Source of the DNA: Saposhnikovia divaricata
Taxonomy: Eukaryota; Streptophyta; Magnoliopsida; Apiales; Apiaceae
Direction: 5' to 3'
Length of the DNA: 64,000 nucleotides
NCBI GenBank assembly: GCA_036435485.1
Contig: CM071600.1
Span: 49,287,546-49,351,545 of the forward strand
The notes beneath the pieces are model-generated. The model searched no databases, was not told the origin of the DNA, and worked only from the letters and a program-made list of their open reading frames with translations. This document shows, piece by piece, positions 45,579-57,074 of this stretch. The translations under genes and the position numbers were made by a program. The first letter of the stretch is position 1. Each line of letters opens with the position of its first letter.

Positions 45579-46550
45579 CTAGCTTAAAACTCGTACGATG
45601 CACAGATTTTCTTTAATATTATATAAATTTTCAATTATTTGAATGAATTTTTGTGATTTGAATTTTGTAAGTAAATTTTTAAATGATATGATTTGATAAT
45701 TGTAACAGCCCCAAATCCGGGGTCAGGGATTTAGAGTAGTCACGATCCATTTACTCCTTGCCTTACCTGTATTACTCGCAATGTACACAATTCAACTGCT
45801 TATGACCCCACAATATATATCTCTCACACACACACAGAGGTTAGTGTCTCAGAAACGACACAATACAACAACTGCGGAATAAATGATTATTATTACAATA
45901 CCCAAATGTCTTCTGAATCTGTTATCAATACAACCTCTAAATGGAGGCACAATACCAACTTAACCCTCTAGTGCTCATAATACTCTCTTACAATTCATAT
46001 TTATACATAAGATGAATACCAAAAGCTGCAGCTTGATTCGATTGGTTCGTACTACTCTCGGGATCACTACTAGAAACTGTTTATGGAAATGCCTTGCGGG
46101 GTATGTGCCGTCCCATTGAAATCCTGCTTCGCTGCTATATAATATATATATATAACAATAGCAAGAGTGAGCGATAGCTCAGCAAGGTAATGGAAGTATG
46201 GCATAATTCTGCCTTTAATTCAAACCCAGAATATATAGCGGGTATAAGGCAATAATTGTCAAAATATCTTTTTACCGAAAGTATTTCCTTATCGGGATAT
46301 ATTCAAAAACAGTACCATTGTAGTACTTCAAATATTATTTTCATAATATCTCTGCAAATCTTAGTTATTCATACTATGAACCAAGTTCTAGTATAATATA
46401 AAAGATGAAGTTACAAGGTAATTTAATATATAACTTCCGTAGAAATATCTGCTATGCAAAATATACGCAAGTATCAACATGTATCTCAAAAGAGGAAGTT
46501 GCAAGGAAATATATTGCAGCTTTAGTTTTGAATATTTTTCAAACCCCTGC

Positions 46551-46642
46551 CAACCTGAAAGAAGTCTCTTCGATACGTGTTGCGGGAGCTACCCGTCAAC
46601 CTGAAAGAAGTCTCTTCGATACGTGTTACAGGAAATATCCAA
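46551..46642. repeat. 46-bp tandem duplication in the solo LTR
   Basis: CAACCTGAAAGAAGTCTCTT starts at 46551 and 46597. Confidence 0.9.
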
Positions 46643-47450
46643 ATTGGATGATGAACTAATACAGGAGTATTCACCGCGCCCGCTATTCCAATCCTTACGA
46701 TGATCAGTCACAAATTGTACAGCTCAAATTAGTTTTACTATCGGTAGAAGGAAGAACTGACTGATTTACTTGTCTACCGCCCTTTTAGATCTCCCTGGCC
46801 AACGGTTGGGCCTTTCGGATGGATTGGCGCTACTCGGCCTCTTACACGACTCCTAGTTCGAATAGAATCCATGACTCTGAAACGTAAAGCTCATCCTCCT
46901 TTCCCCAAGTATAATACTTGTTGATAAGACTCCACAAAGTAGTCGTATCTAATTGGAAAGGAAAATTCACCAATATTTCACAAGTTGTTGCTTGTTAATG
47001 GATATCGACTTGTACCATCAATCTTACCCTCGAACAATGAGGAAGTAACAAAAGATTCAATTTGATGAATAACAAAAAAGTTGCGAATGAAAAGAATAGT
47101 TTCAAAGATTTATGTCCGGGCAGTCAAACAAAATAAATAACAGCTCTCAGGTAAGGTTCCCTTATAATTTGGAAGATAGATTTAAATGAAAAATGGAGTT
47201 TTGGGAACCTTTCCTTGATAAAAATAATCATAATGAGACTCAGAAATATTTTACATAATATTTGAAGGTTGAAGATAATATTTGAATAAAATAAATTATT
47301 TTTAAAACTAGTTAAAAGAATTAAATAAATATTCAAAGAATATTTATTAAATCATAAATATTTAGAGAATATACTTAATATAAAATATTGCTCATGAATA
47401 ATCCTCGAATGAATATATAAAAATATTCACTAAATAAATCCTCGAATAAA

Positions 47451-47600
47451 TATTCAAAATAATATCTATTAAATAAATCAACCTTAAATGAATATTCAAA
47501 ATAATATTCGTTAAATAATTAAAGCTCAAATGAATATTCAAAATAATATTCATTAAATAAATAAAACTCAAATTAATATTCAAAATAATATTCATTAAAG
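47451..47600. repeat. 42-bp minisatellite in the solo LTR
   Basis: TATTCAAAATAATAT recurs at 47451, 47493, 47535 and 47577, exactly 42 bases apart, with diverged spacer. Confidence 0.88.
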
Positions 47601-50600
47601 AAATAATGGAAAAATATTTATTTAAATATTTTCCTCAGAAAATAATCACAATATATACAGAAATACTGACTCCCGGTCTATACTTGAAGAATGAGATTCA
47701 TATGCCCTTCACTAAGGGTCTTAGCAATATCCGGCTTATAACTAATATATCACATATCTAGCTTATAAGCCTATATCAATTCGTAAATCAAATATCACAA
47801 TATACTTATACTTTCGAAAACAGTTATGCCTTCCATTAGCATATATAACAGAAATAATATTCAAATAGTATTTCTCGACTGAGATAATACTCAAATAACA
47901 TTCCTTGAAAGATATAGTGAGCAAATATCATTCCTCGAAGGATATCATATTCAAATAACAGTCCTCGAATGGTTTCCAAGTAATTAATACTTTATGGAAA
48001 TATAATTAACGTTTATAAATAACATTCCTCAAAATAAATAATAATCTGCCGCTGGAATCCCTCCAGGTTTCCACGACTATCTCTATATCTCAAAATACCG
48101 ACTCCCGGTTTAGAGTCGAAAACAATGAATATGCTCTTATCTCTAGAGCTACAAGGTATACCGGTTTATAACTACTTATCTCAGAGCTAGTATATAAACC
48201 AAAATAAAATTCAAAGTCAACACGATATAACATTTATCGCAAAACAGTATAATACTATATATGGCAAAAAGCAGTATTATACAACAATACTTCAAAAGTA
48301 CAAGTTTAGAAAACTTTCCTGATGCTCGAGAAGTGTTAGGGGTTCGCGACAATGTCGGACAATCTAGACAAGGTAAAATAAAACATACGATTAGTCCCCT
48401 GGATAATCCACTTATTAATAATGCTCGTGTACTTAAAAAAATCATAATCAAAGCACTTAATGGCATCATCTAGACTCATACCAAGTCCATGCTACTCGTC
48501 AAATACTTAAGTCGTAAGTTTGGTTCGAAAACGGTCCTCAAATTCAAGTCATGTGTGAGCACTTATAAGTTTGGTTTCTAAGTCGTGTTCTTAGGGGTTT
48601 TCACTTGCGCAATCTCGGCTTACACATTTTTATAAAATCGAAAAATAATCTTTTTAACTTGAAACCTTCGCACACACCTTTCCAACTGTCTTTAACATTT
48701 TATCACCAAATTTAACATTCTAATTCGACTTTTAAGGGTCTCGAACTTAGCATCAAAGTAGTTACATTTCTGCGATAAAATCTTTTGAACCACTTTCACT
48801 AAAACTAGCATAACTCTTAAACCGTAAACTCTTTTAACTCGATTCTTTCGGCAAAACAAACTAGACAATCATGTCTTTGTAACCATAGGAAGTGGTGATA
48901 CTAAAAATGACTTTATGCTCTCAGACATTAACTGTTTTTAAGGATTAACGAAATTTCGCCATTACGACGGCTATAACTCGGACGTTTCCATTTTGTCACA
49001 ACATAACCAAGCCACACCGGGCATACAGTACATCCACAACCTCAACAAACAACCTTCACATGTCTCTTAAGTCATTGGTGTGACTACAATCCAACACCCA
49101 CCATTTTTCATATTTTAAACAGTTAAATAACCACTAAAACACTTAAACATGATCTCTTAAGCATATAACATCAAAACAATCATCAAAACTCATATGAACT
49201 CAAAGGGTGGGTTAGGGTTTTACCTCCTTGAATGCTGTAACAACACTAATAAAGCTTGATGATCCTTCAATAAGCCTTAGATAGTCCTTAGGAAACTAAA
49301 TCTTGATCATCAAAACAAGAACACAACTTGAAGTTACTATTCATCCTCATCTTGTAAAATTCATAAAAAATCGAAAAATGGGAGTTTGGTGCTAAAATTT
49401 TTACCACACCTTGTGCTCTTCATAAGATTTCTTTTGAGCTATAGATCATCAGATTTGAAGCTTCCTAGCTAGGGTTTTGAGCCCCATCTTTCTGCTGGAC
49501 ATATTGGGTTCTCCAACTTGGAGGAGTGATTTGACTAGGCTATACTCCTTTGTTGGCTATGAAATTTTGAACGAATGTTACCCATGGAGTGGAGAAACTA
49601 TGGTTAAAATTTGGTGATTTAATCATGGATATAAGTGGAGATATGAATTTTTCTTTGAGTGGTGTCTCTGGTGGACAGTTTTGGAGAAACAATGAGATGG
49701 AGAGCTTTTTGCTTTATTTCTCTCTTTGACTTGTTCAACTCACCTTCCGGTCATAATATCTAGATTTATCAGTGGTATATGGTTGTGTTGATCACCTTGG
49801 GCTTGTGCAAAGAGTATTCAAGAAGCTTGGTTTTGATTTGTTTTGTTTTTGATTTAATTTAAGTGATTTAAATCACTTAAATCCTAAATGGTTTTGATTT
49901 AACCTTTGATTAAATCATTCAATCCTCGTGATAAAATTCTCTTGATGATCATGTAGGATATTTAATCTTGTTATAAACTCAATCCGAATTCCATAATTTA
50001 TTCGCTTTATCGCTTAATCTTGTTATAAGGTTTCAGCGGTTTCTAGATCGCTCGTTTCACTATCTCGGTGGTTTTCGTTCTAAATTCTCAAATTGTATTT
50101 CATAAACTTATAAAATATAACATCCTCAAATCCTCAATTTTAATATCTCACTTCTTGATAATACTGATGTACGATTCACTGCCCGGTCAAATATTTCATA
50201 AAAATAAACTTTGGATTTTCTGAATTTCGATCGTCTTTACATAAACTTATTTACTCCGTGAATCACTAATATGACTTCGAAATATCCATACCATGTCTCG
50301 TACATAGGGTGGCATGAAAAATTTCTTAATCCTCAAAATCACTATTCATCCACCAAAATCACTATTCACTGAGGCACTTCATCATAATAAGAAAAGTTTT
50401 AATTCTACCGAAAATTCGGGTTATTACAATAATAATTATATGTATTGGCCATATTATTTCTAAAAAATGAAATTTTAGTTATAAGATATAGAAAAGATGA
50501 TAAATTTAGCTAAAAAAGGTAATCAGTCAATTATTAATTATTTTGGTATTATTTTTATTGTATACAATTATCAGTGATACTATTGGAAAAGAAGAGGTTT

Positions 50601-50963
50601 CAGTAAGAGAAAATATAAAAAACAACGTGTTTCAATTGAAAATGTAATTTGTTAGTTATTAGTAATCATAATAATATATTTTTTTTATTAAATGTAATTT
50701 CCCGTAATATTTATAGAATATGAAAGATAACGTGTTTTATCTAAAAATGAAATTAATTATTGATTAAAAAAATTGAAAAGATAACATGTGTTTACCAATA
50801 ATAAATACAGTATTTAAGTAAGGTTAATTAAGCAAGAAAAGAAAGTTTGAAAATGAAATATTTTAGTTAGAAAATATAGAAATGATTTTACGTTTTAGCT
50901 GAACAAGGTAATCAATTAGTTATTAGTAATAATAATTTTATTTGTTTATTTCAATAAATGGAG

Positions 50964-52011
50964 GGCTAATTGGAGATTGATGGCCTATAGTTTAATATTC
51001 TGTACGAAAATGGTTAAATTATTAGTTGTGCCAAATTGATGGCTAATTATCGATTTTTTCAGCACTTAGGTGGCTCCGGGTCCCTTCTGTTAGTTCGCAA
51101 CTAACGACGTTAAGGTTTTCTAAATAAAGTAAGATTCAATTGCATTTTATTGGCTATAGTTTAATTATTTTTTTTTTACACATTATTGGCTATTGTAAAA
51201 GAGATAGTTATAGTAGAACTCCTCAAACTAACAATGTAGCTAAACTAAAACGAATAATCTACTCAAATAAATAATATTTTTTGGTTCCAAAATAATAGAG
51301 ACGTGTATTTGACCTTGATAAATGAATAATCTTGATATCTGAATAAAAATTTTCAAACTCGAGACTATTCATTTTTTGAGATTTAACTATACATTAATGA
51401 CCTGAAATCATACTGGATGGGTGAATATGATAATAAACAATTATTATTTTTTTTAATAATTACTATCTATTTTTTTTTGCCACAGTGATTTTATTATCTT
51501 AGTATCTGTTCTGATACGCGGTAGGGGAGAATCGAACCTTGGTGGTTCGACAAGGCATAGTCCTCATTTACCACATGAGCTACACCATCACCCCTATTAC
51601 TATCTATTTTAAAACTAAGAATAACGATACTACGATTATCCTTTCAAATAAAAGAATTAAGTCTCACTAAATATGACCCATTTGAAATGAATGAATTCAA
51701 AGGAAATATTATTTATTTATATAATATAAAAAATTTATTGTCATGCCCCCCACCTATTAAGATATCAGGTCAACAATTTTTTTTTAAAAAATTTAGCCAA
51801 CAATGTGGGAAAAAATTAAATTAGAATTATTAAAATGCAATTCAACCTTATTTTATTTCAAAAATCCTAATGTTCTGAACTAACAGAACGTACTCGGAGC
51901 CAACAAAGTGTCGACAAATTCAATAATTAGCCATCACTTTGACACAACTAATAATTTAGCCATTTTCATGTAAAAAAATTAAACTACATGCCATCAATCT
52001 GCAATTAAGTC
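50964..52011. mobile_element. Long-TIR element (Mutator-like MITE)
   Basis: The inverted repeats are about 200 bp. The left arm reads GGCTAATTGGAGATTGATGG, and the right arm on the minus strand GACTTAATTGCAGATTGATG. Both continue with TAAATTATTAGTTGTG, GATGGCTAATTAT, TTGGCTCCG- or GTGGCTCCG-type, and TTCTGTTAGTTC. Flanks resemble ATAAATGGA and CTAAATAGAA, a poor 9-10 bp duplication. A SINE is inserted in the middle. Confidence 0.75.
51474..51595 (-). mobile_element. tRNA-derived SINE, minus strand
   Basis: On the minus strand it starts GGGGTGATGGTGTAGCTCAT, with a pol III A box (TAGCTCATGTGG, 51582-51571) and a perfect B box (GGTTCGATTCTCC, 51538-51526). It ends in GGCAAAAAAAA. The duplication ATTACTATCTATTTT is present at 51459-51473 and 51596-51610. 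At ~120 bp it resembles the Au-type plant SINEs. Confidence 0.92.
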
Positions 52012-52314
52012 TAAATAGAATGGCCCGTGATATTTTTGGAAAGAAGAGATTCTAATCAGAAAGGTTAGAAAAGATAATGTGTTTTAGCTGAAAAAGGTAA
52101 TTATTTTAGCTGAAAAATGTAATTGCTTAGCTATTAGGAACTATGATATCGTTATTTTTTTTATAAGTAGAATTAAATGTTTTTACCAATAATAAATATT
52201 TATGTAAGGATAATTAAGTAAAAAAATCAAGTTTGAAAATGAGATATTTTAGTTAGAAAATATAGAATAGATGTTCCATTTTAGCTGAAAAAGGTAATCA
52301 GTTACTCCCTCTGT

Positions 52315-52892
52315 CCCTCTCATTTCTTTACACTTTCCTTTTTGGGACGTCCCACCAATTCTTTACATTACTAAAAATAGTAACTTTCAACAATAAAATA
52401 CATTATTATATCCACTACATCACTCCACTTTTTCAATACTCCCTCCATCCCATTTTACATGTCCCTTTTGTAAAAAACACACATATTAAGGTAAAGGTTA
52501 GTTGGATAAAATTTTCCAACTAATACCCTTATTTAATACATTGAAAAATGAGAATAGAGTTAAGTTTGAAAAAGTCAAATTTTAGATATAATAAATGTAG
52601 GGATAGTTTTGTTAAATTACCCCTTAAATTTGCATTGAAAGAAGAAAAGGGACATGTAATTTGGGACAAATTTGTTTTTCAAAAGGGACATGTATTTTGG
52701 GACGGAGGGAGTACTTTATACTATTACACCCACTACTTCACCTATTTTAAAATAAAATCATTATTATACCCACTATTTCACTTAATTTAACAATAAAATA
52801 CACTATTACACCTACTACTTCACTCATTTTAGTCATAATAATTGGTCTTCGTGCAAAAAGCAAATGTAAAGAATCTCCCGGGACGGAGGGAG
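52315..52892. mobile_element. Stowaway MITE (outer)
   Basis: Termini CTCCCTCTGTCCC and GGGACGGAGGGAG with the TA duplication (52313-52314 and 52893-52894) are the Stowaway/Tc1-Mariner signature. A second Stowaway is inserted in it. Confidence 0.92.
52439..52711. mobile_element. Stowaway MITE (inner, nested)
   Basis: CTCCCTCCATCCC at the left and GGGACGGAGGGAG at the right, with TA on both sides. It splits the outer Stowaway. An 80-codon frame over its right half is accidental. Confidence 0.92.
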
Positions 52893-54174
52893 TATTTATT
52901 AGTAATTATAATATTATTAGTTTATTTTATTAATTAGAATGACCATATTTTTGGAAAGAAAAGATTTTTGTTAGAAAAGTTAGAAAGGTAATTGATTAGT
53001 TATTATTTAGGAGAAAATGAGATATTTTATTTAAAAAATATGAAAAAGATATTATCTCTTAGCTGGAAAAGGTAATCATCATTTAGTTATTAGTAATTGT
53101 AATATTATTAGTTTATTGCATTAATTAGAAAGACCACATTTTTGGGGAAAAAAGGATTTTAGTTAAAAAAGTTAAAAAAGATAATAGCTGAAAAAGACAA
53201 TTGGTTAGTTATTATTTAGGAAAAGTGTTGGGTATTATTAGTTCATTTCATTAATTAGAAAGATCATATTTTTGGAAAGAAGAGATTTTATTTAGAAAAG
53301 TTGAAAAAGGTAGTAGCTGAAAACGTTTTTGGTTAGTTATTATTTAGGAGAAGTTTTGGGAAGAGTGTGAAATATTTTGAGAAAATATTGTGTGTTGTTT
53401 TTCTATAATTAATTAAAATAATTAAGGATAATAAATTAGAACAATTAAATAAGGTAGTACAACACCATGCCGTACAAAACATGTACCAAAATTTTTAATG
53501 TTTTGTCTTTTTTTAATATTAGTTTATTTCATTAATTAGAACGATTATATATTTGTAAATAAGAGATTTTAGTTAGAAAAGTTAGAGAATGTAATAGCTG
53601 AAAAAGGTAATTGGTTGGTTATTGTTTAAGATAAAATGAGATATTTAGTTAGAAAATATAGAAAAGATATAACATTTTAGCTACAAAAGGTAATCAGTTA
53701 GTTATTAATAATTATAATACTATTAATTTATTTCATTAATTAGAACAACTATATTTTTGGAAATAAGAGATTTTAGTTAAAAAAATTAGAAAAGGTAATA
53801 GTTTGAAAAGATAATTGGTTAGTTATTATTTAGGATAAGAGAAGTGTTGGGAAAAGGTGCTTGTAATATTTTAAGAAAAGATTGTATTTTATTTTTTATA
53901 ATTAAGTAAAATAATTAAAGGTAATAAAGCAAAACAATTAAATAAAGTAATTACCGTACCGTACCAAAACTTTTAATGTCTCGTTTTTTATAATATAGTA
54001 TAGATAGCATATATATGTTAAAGAATTAAGATGTGCACTCATATAATGCTAACAAGTTTAAGAAAATATTGTAGTACAAATTAAGAACAAAGTGCAATAT
54101 ATTTATAAAACAATTGATTATATCGCTGTTACGAAATAACTGTGTACTTAAATGTTTGTATTTTGTATATATAT

Positions 54175-54909
54175 TGTTATGCCCAAATCTGGCATAATGG
54201 CTAAATTGATTTAATTAGCTGAATTGATGGTTCGTAATCTATGATGGGCCTAGAAGATGAAGATTGGGTCACTAAAGCCCACTATTGGAATCAGCCCAGC
54301 ATGCCTTGGCAATAATACTTCTATTACAGGAGCACCTCGCTATACAGCGCCTCGCTGGCGATGCCTGCCAAGGGATCGCTTCGCTTTTGCATCACATCTA
54401 TAACTTACAACGAGATCGTTATCTTCTCTTCTCTGGAAGGCTCATGGCCAGACTTAAGGTCGCATGAGTAGCTAGGCACAGGGATCGCTTCGCATGGCCA
54501 GGCCTCTCAAGGTCGCATGCAAGGGCCCTGATGGATCTTTCATTCCGAATCTATCCATTCGAGACTATGGGCTTCTATAGCTGGATCGTGGATCATGGTT
54601 AGATTTGATGACTTACTGCCACGTCAGCCCTAAACAAGTGGGCTTGGACTTTGGCTTATCTCATAAAACCCTAGCCCGCCTAGGTAACTTGTGGCCCAAG
54701 AACTACGTCAGGCTTGATCCCTATAAATAGGGTACGTAGGCACCTTGATACGGATGAGAAACAGTTTACCTGAAAAACACCTATCAAGCTCAGCCACATT
54801 CAAACACACAAACCCTAATCCTTTGTTCTTCGTAGCAAAATATCCGTATTTTGCTCCGACAATCCAGCAAACCTCCAAAATATTGTTATACAATATTCTC
54901 CCTATAACA
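54175..54909 (+). repeat. 5' LTR of element B (735 bp)
   Basis: It begins TGTTATGCCC and ends CTATAACA, directly before the primer site. The partner LTR is outside the window, so the limits rest on the TG/CA ends and the primer site. A TATA box (TATAAATAGGG) lies at 54722. Confidence 0.88.
54703..54747 (+). promoter_or_regulatory. TATA box inside an inverted-repeat structure, LTR of element B
   Basis: Outer arms CTACGT (54703-54708) and ACGTAG (54734-54739) enclose GGCTTGATC and the inner palindrome CCCTATAAATAGGG, whose centre is the TATA box. The motif GTACGTAGGCACCTTG at its right end is almost the same as in element A (72-87). Confidence 0.6.
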
Positions 54910-54911
54910 TT

Positions 54912-54929
54912 TGGCGCTAGAAGGAGGGG
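54912..54929 (+). other. Primer binding site of element B
   Basis: TGGCGCTAGAAGGAGGGG follows the LTR after two bases. It shares TGGCGC with element A, but then differs; the matching tRNA is not settled. Confidence 0.7.
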
Positions 54930-54951
54930 AGTCATTGAATTGGGAGAAGCG

Positions 54952-57038
54952 ATGACTAAATCACACAAAAAGAGGAACGATGGTGAGACCCCGGGATCGC
55001 ATAAGGTTAACAAGGACGATCCCCTGACGAGAGACCCCTCAGAGGACGAGGTGTCCAAGGACAACTCTAAAACTGGGTACAAGGAGGAACACACACCCCT
55101 AGTACAGAGGGTGGCGTTGAACAGCGAGGTCATGTCTTTTCTAAAAGGCCTCGGCGAGCAAATGACCGATGTGCATGAAAGGGTCGCAAAAGTGGAGAAG
55201 CGCTATAGTTCTAGAGGATCGAAGAGGAATGCAAGGACAGGCGGTAGAACACCAGGGGAAGGAAGCAAACTCCCCACTAAGAAACTCATTGATGACTTCG
55301 AGGATGTCCTAACAGATCAAACCAACCCTGACTGGAATGAGGGGAGGACTCGCTCGAAAAGAAAGGGGGATCGCATGACAAGGTCGCCTCATCTGAGGGG
55401 AGATCGGTCAGTGTTTTTGACCGTCTCGGAAAGAAGCTAACTGAACATGACCTTCGTTTGAAATTGGAAAAGGTTAATGCGCCTCGACATGAAGAATCTA
55501 AGAACAGAAGCAGGGGCACACATCGACCATTGTCTCCTCGAGATCGCGAGCGGTCATATCGTCGTGATGACAGACCCCCCTCTCCCCGTAGAGAGCGTGA
55601 GCGGTCCCATCGTCGCGATGACAGACCCCCGTCTCATCGAGACCAAGAACGATCTCAATATCTTGAAGAGGATCGTAGAAAGAAGGATCGCAGGAATGAC
55701 CAGGAGGAGTCTAGTGTCCTAAAAAAGACCCAGTCACATCATGGAAGTACTGGAGGTAAAAAGGAGGCTGAAAAGGAGGTCAAGGTAGGAGACTATAAGC
55801 TGGAGGAGTTGAAGAAGGCCCTGGACGCGATGAACAATGAGAAAGGGATCTTTAGCACTATGGGCTCTTCATCACCCTTTACTCATGAAATTCGAACTGC
55901 TCCGCTTCCTGCAGTGTTTCGAGGCCATCAGCATGATATGACCTATAATGGCGATACTAATTCAGCAGAGTTTGTGATTCGATTCAATAATGAGATGGAT
56001 GTTTATCAGGTCTCATTACTAGTGAGGTGTAGACTATTTGCGGCCTCGCTGAGGGGAAGTGCTCAGCAGTGGTTTTCGAAACTAGGGGCATTGATTGTCA
56101 TCGATTCTTAGGAACAATTCGTTGACATCTTCATCAAACAATTCCAGTCCTCGATGCTCTACGCACCCCCTGTGTCCACCTTGGCAAACATAAAACAGAA
56201 GGAAGGTGAAACCCTTCATGATTACTTCAAGAGGTTCAATGCTGAGGTGCCTCGCGTGCGAGGTGCAAATGACGAAGCTGTAAAAAATTTCCTCATCGCT
56301 GGAGTGAGGGAAGGTACGGAATTTTGGAAGAAATTACAAGAACAAACCCCTAGCACTCTTTCTAAATTGCACAAGGTCGCTGAGCCTTTCAAGCGTGTTG
56401 AGAAGTCACTCGCAGATTTGAAGAAGAATAATGAAAGGAGTAGCAGTTGGAGTAGGAACCGGGGGGTAAAAAGAAAGGACTCCAAGAGTCCAAGGCGAAG
56501 ACGGGATCGAAGTCGAAGCCCTAGCCCAAAAAGGAGAGACCGCGATCCTTTGAGGCGATCCCCACCGAGAGCTCGCCCCGCGAGGGATGAAGACAAGTAT
56601 ATTCCCCTGGTCGCCCCAATTGATCACATTTATGCAGTCAATGAAAACAAGGGGGTATTCAGGAAGCCTACACCGATGGGTCCGAAGGGGACCGCAAACA
56701 CTAGCAGGTATTGTGCCTTTCATGAACAAACAGGGCATGATACAACAACCTGCGGAGAGCTGAAACAGCAAGTGGATCAGTTAATCCGTGAAGGAAAGTT
56801 AACTGAGTGGGCAGTTCGCGAGGTGAAGAAGCATAATCCCAAGTCTGGCCTTGGGTATAATCAAGCCCCCCCACCTGAACAGAATCCAGTAATTAAGGAA
56901 AGGGAAGTGCGAGGCGGAAGTATCCACGTAATAATTGGGGGACCCCACATCGGGGGGGATAGCAATAGGGCTAGAGAAAGATATGCCCGCGAAGCTAAGG
57001 AGCGACCCCTCACCAATATCCATCACTTGCAGGAGTGA
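54952..57038 (+). pseudogene. gag of element B (one frameshift, two stops)
   Basis: Translation probably starts at MTKSHKKRNDGE, just after the primer site. The frame shifts near 55370-55440. It then continues through two arginine/serine-rich stretches: three SPRDRERS-RRDDRPP-like units (51-base period, 55540-55650) and SPRRRRDRSRSPSPKRRDRD (about 56490-56550). Between them is the capsid domain (FRGHQHDMTYNGDTNSAEF, RGSAQQWFSKL). A TAG at 56109-56111 interrupts the capsid. A knuckle CAFHEQTGHDTTTC of CX2HX4HX4C type follows. A TGA at 57036-57038 separates gag from the protease in the same frame. Confidence 0.88.
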
Positions 57039-57074
57039 CCCCCAAAGCTCTTTAAGGGGGAAGATACAAATATC

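Larger units (their letters stand above)
45701..50428. mobile_element. Solo LTR, 4.7 kb
   Basis: It begins TGTAACAGCCCC and ends GGGTTATTACA, with the 5-bp duplication ATAAT on both sides (45696-45700 and 50429-50433). There is no second terminal repeat and no gag or pol inside, so a single LTR left by recombination is the simplest reading. The great length and TGTAACA start resemble chromovirus (Tekay/Del) LTRs; this is inference. Small frames inside look accidental. Confidence 0.75.
45579..54004 (-). mobile_element. Non-autonomous Helitron 3, expanded by nested insertions
   Basis: On the minus strand its 3' end reads CTGTGCATCGTACGAG and TTTTAAGCTAG at 45582-45579 followed by T. Its 5' end is TCTATACTATATTATAAA at 54004, preceded by A. 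Inside are a solo LTR, a long-TIR element with a SINE, and two Stowaway MITEs. The rest repeats the motif TTTTAGTTAGAAAA - TAGCTGAAAAAGGTAAT seen in Helitrons 1 and 2. That it is one element rather than several fused copies is inference. Confidence 0.65.

Noticed and set aside
46405..46659. 84-codon ORF as a gene
   Set aside because: It lies in the 4.7-kb solo LTR and includes the 46-bp duplication; no domain.
47392..47595. Repetitive minus-strand peptide (MNIILNI repeats)
   Set aside because: It is the translation of the AT-rich 42-bp minisatellite in the solo LTR.
51520..51595. A functional tRNA gene
   Set aside because: A and B boxes are present, but the flanks cannot form an acceptor stem, and the A tail and duplications show a SINE.
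52548..52790. 80-codon ORF
   Set aside because: It spans the junction of two nested Stowaway MITEs and includes the terminal repeat; not a gene.
54285..54467. 60-codon ORF
   Set aside because: It lies in the LTR of element B upstream of the TATA box; accidental.
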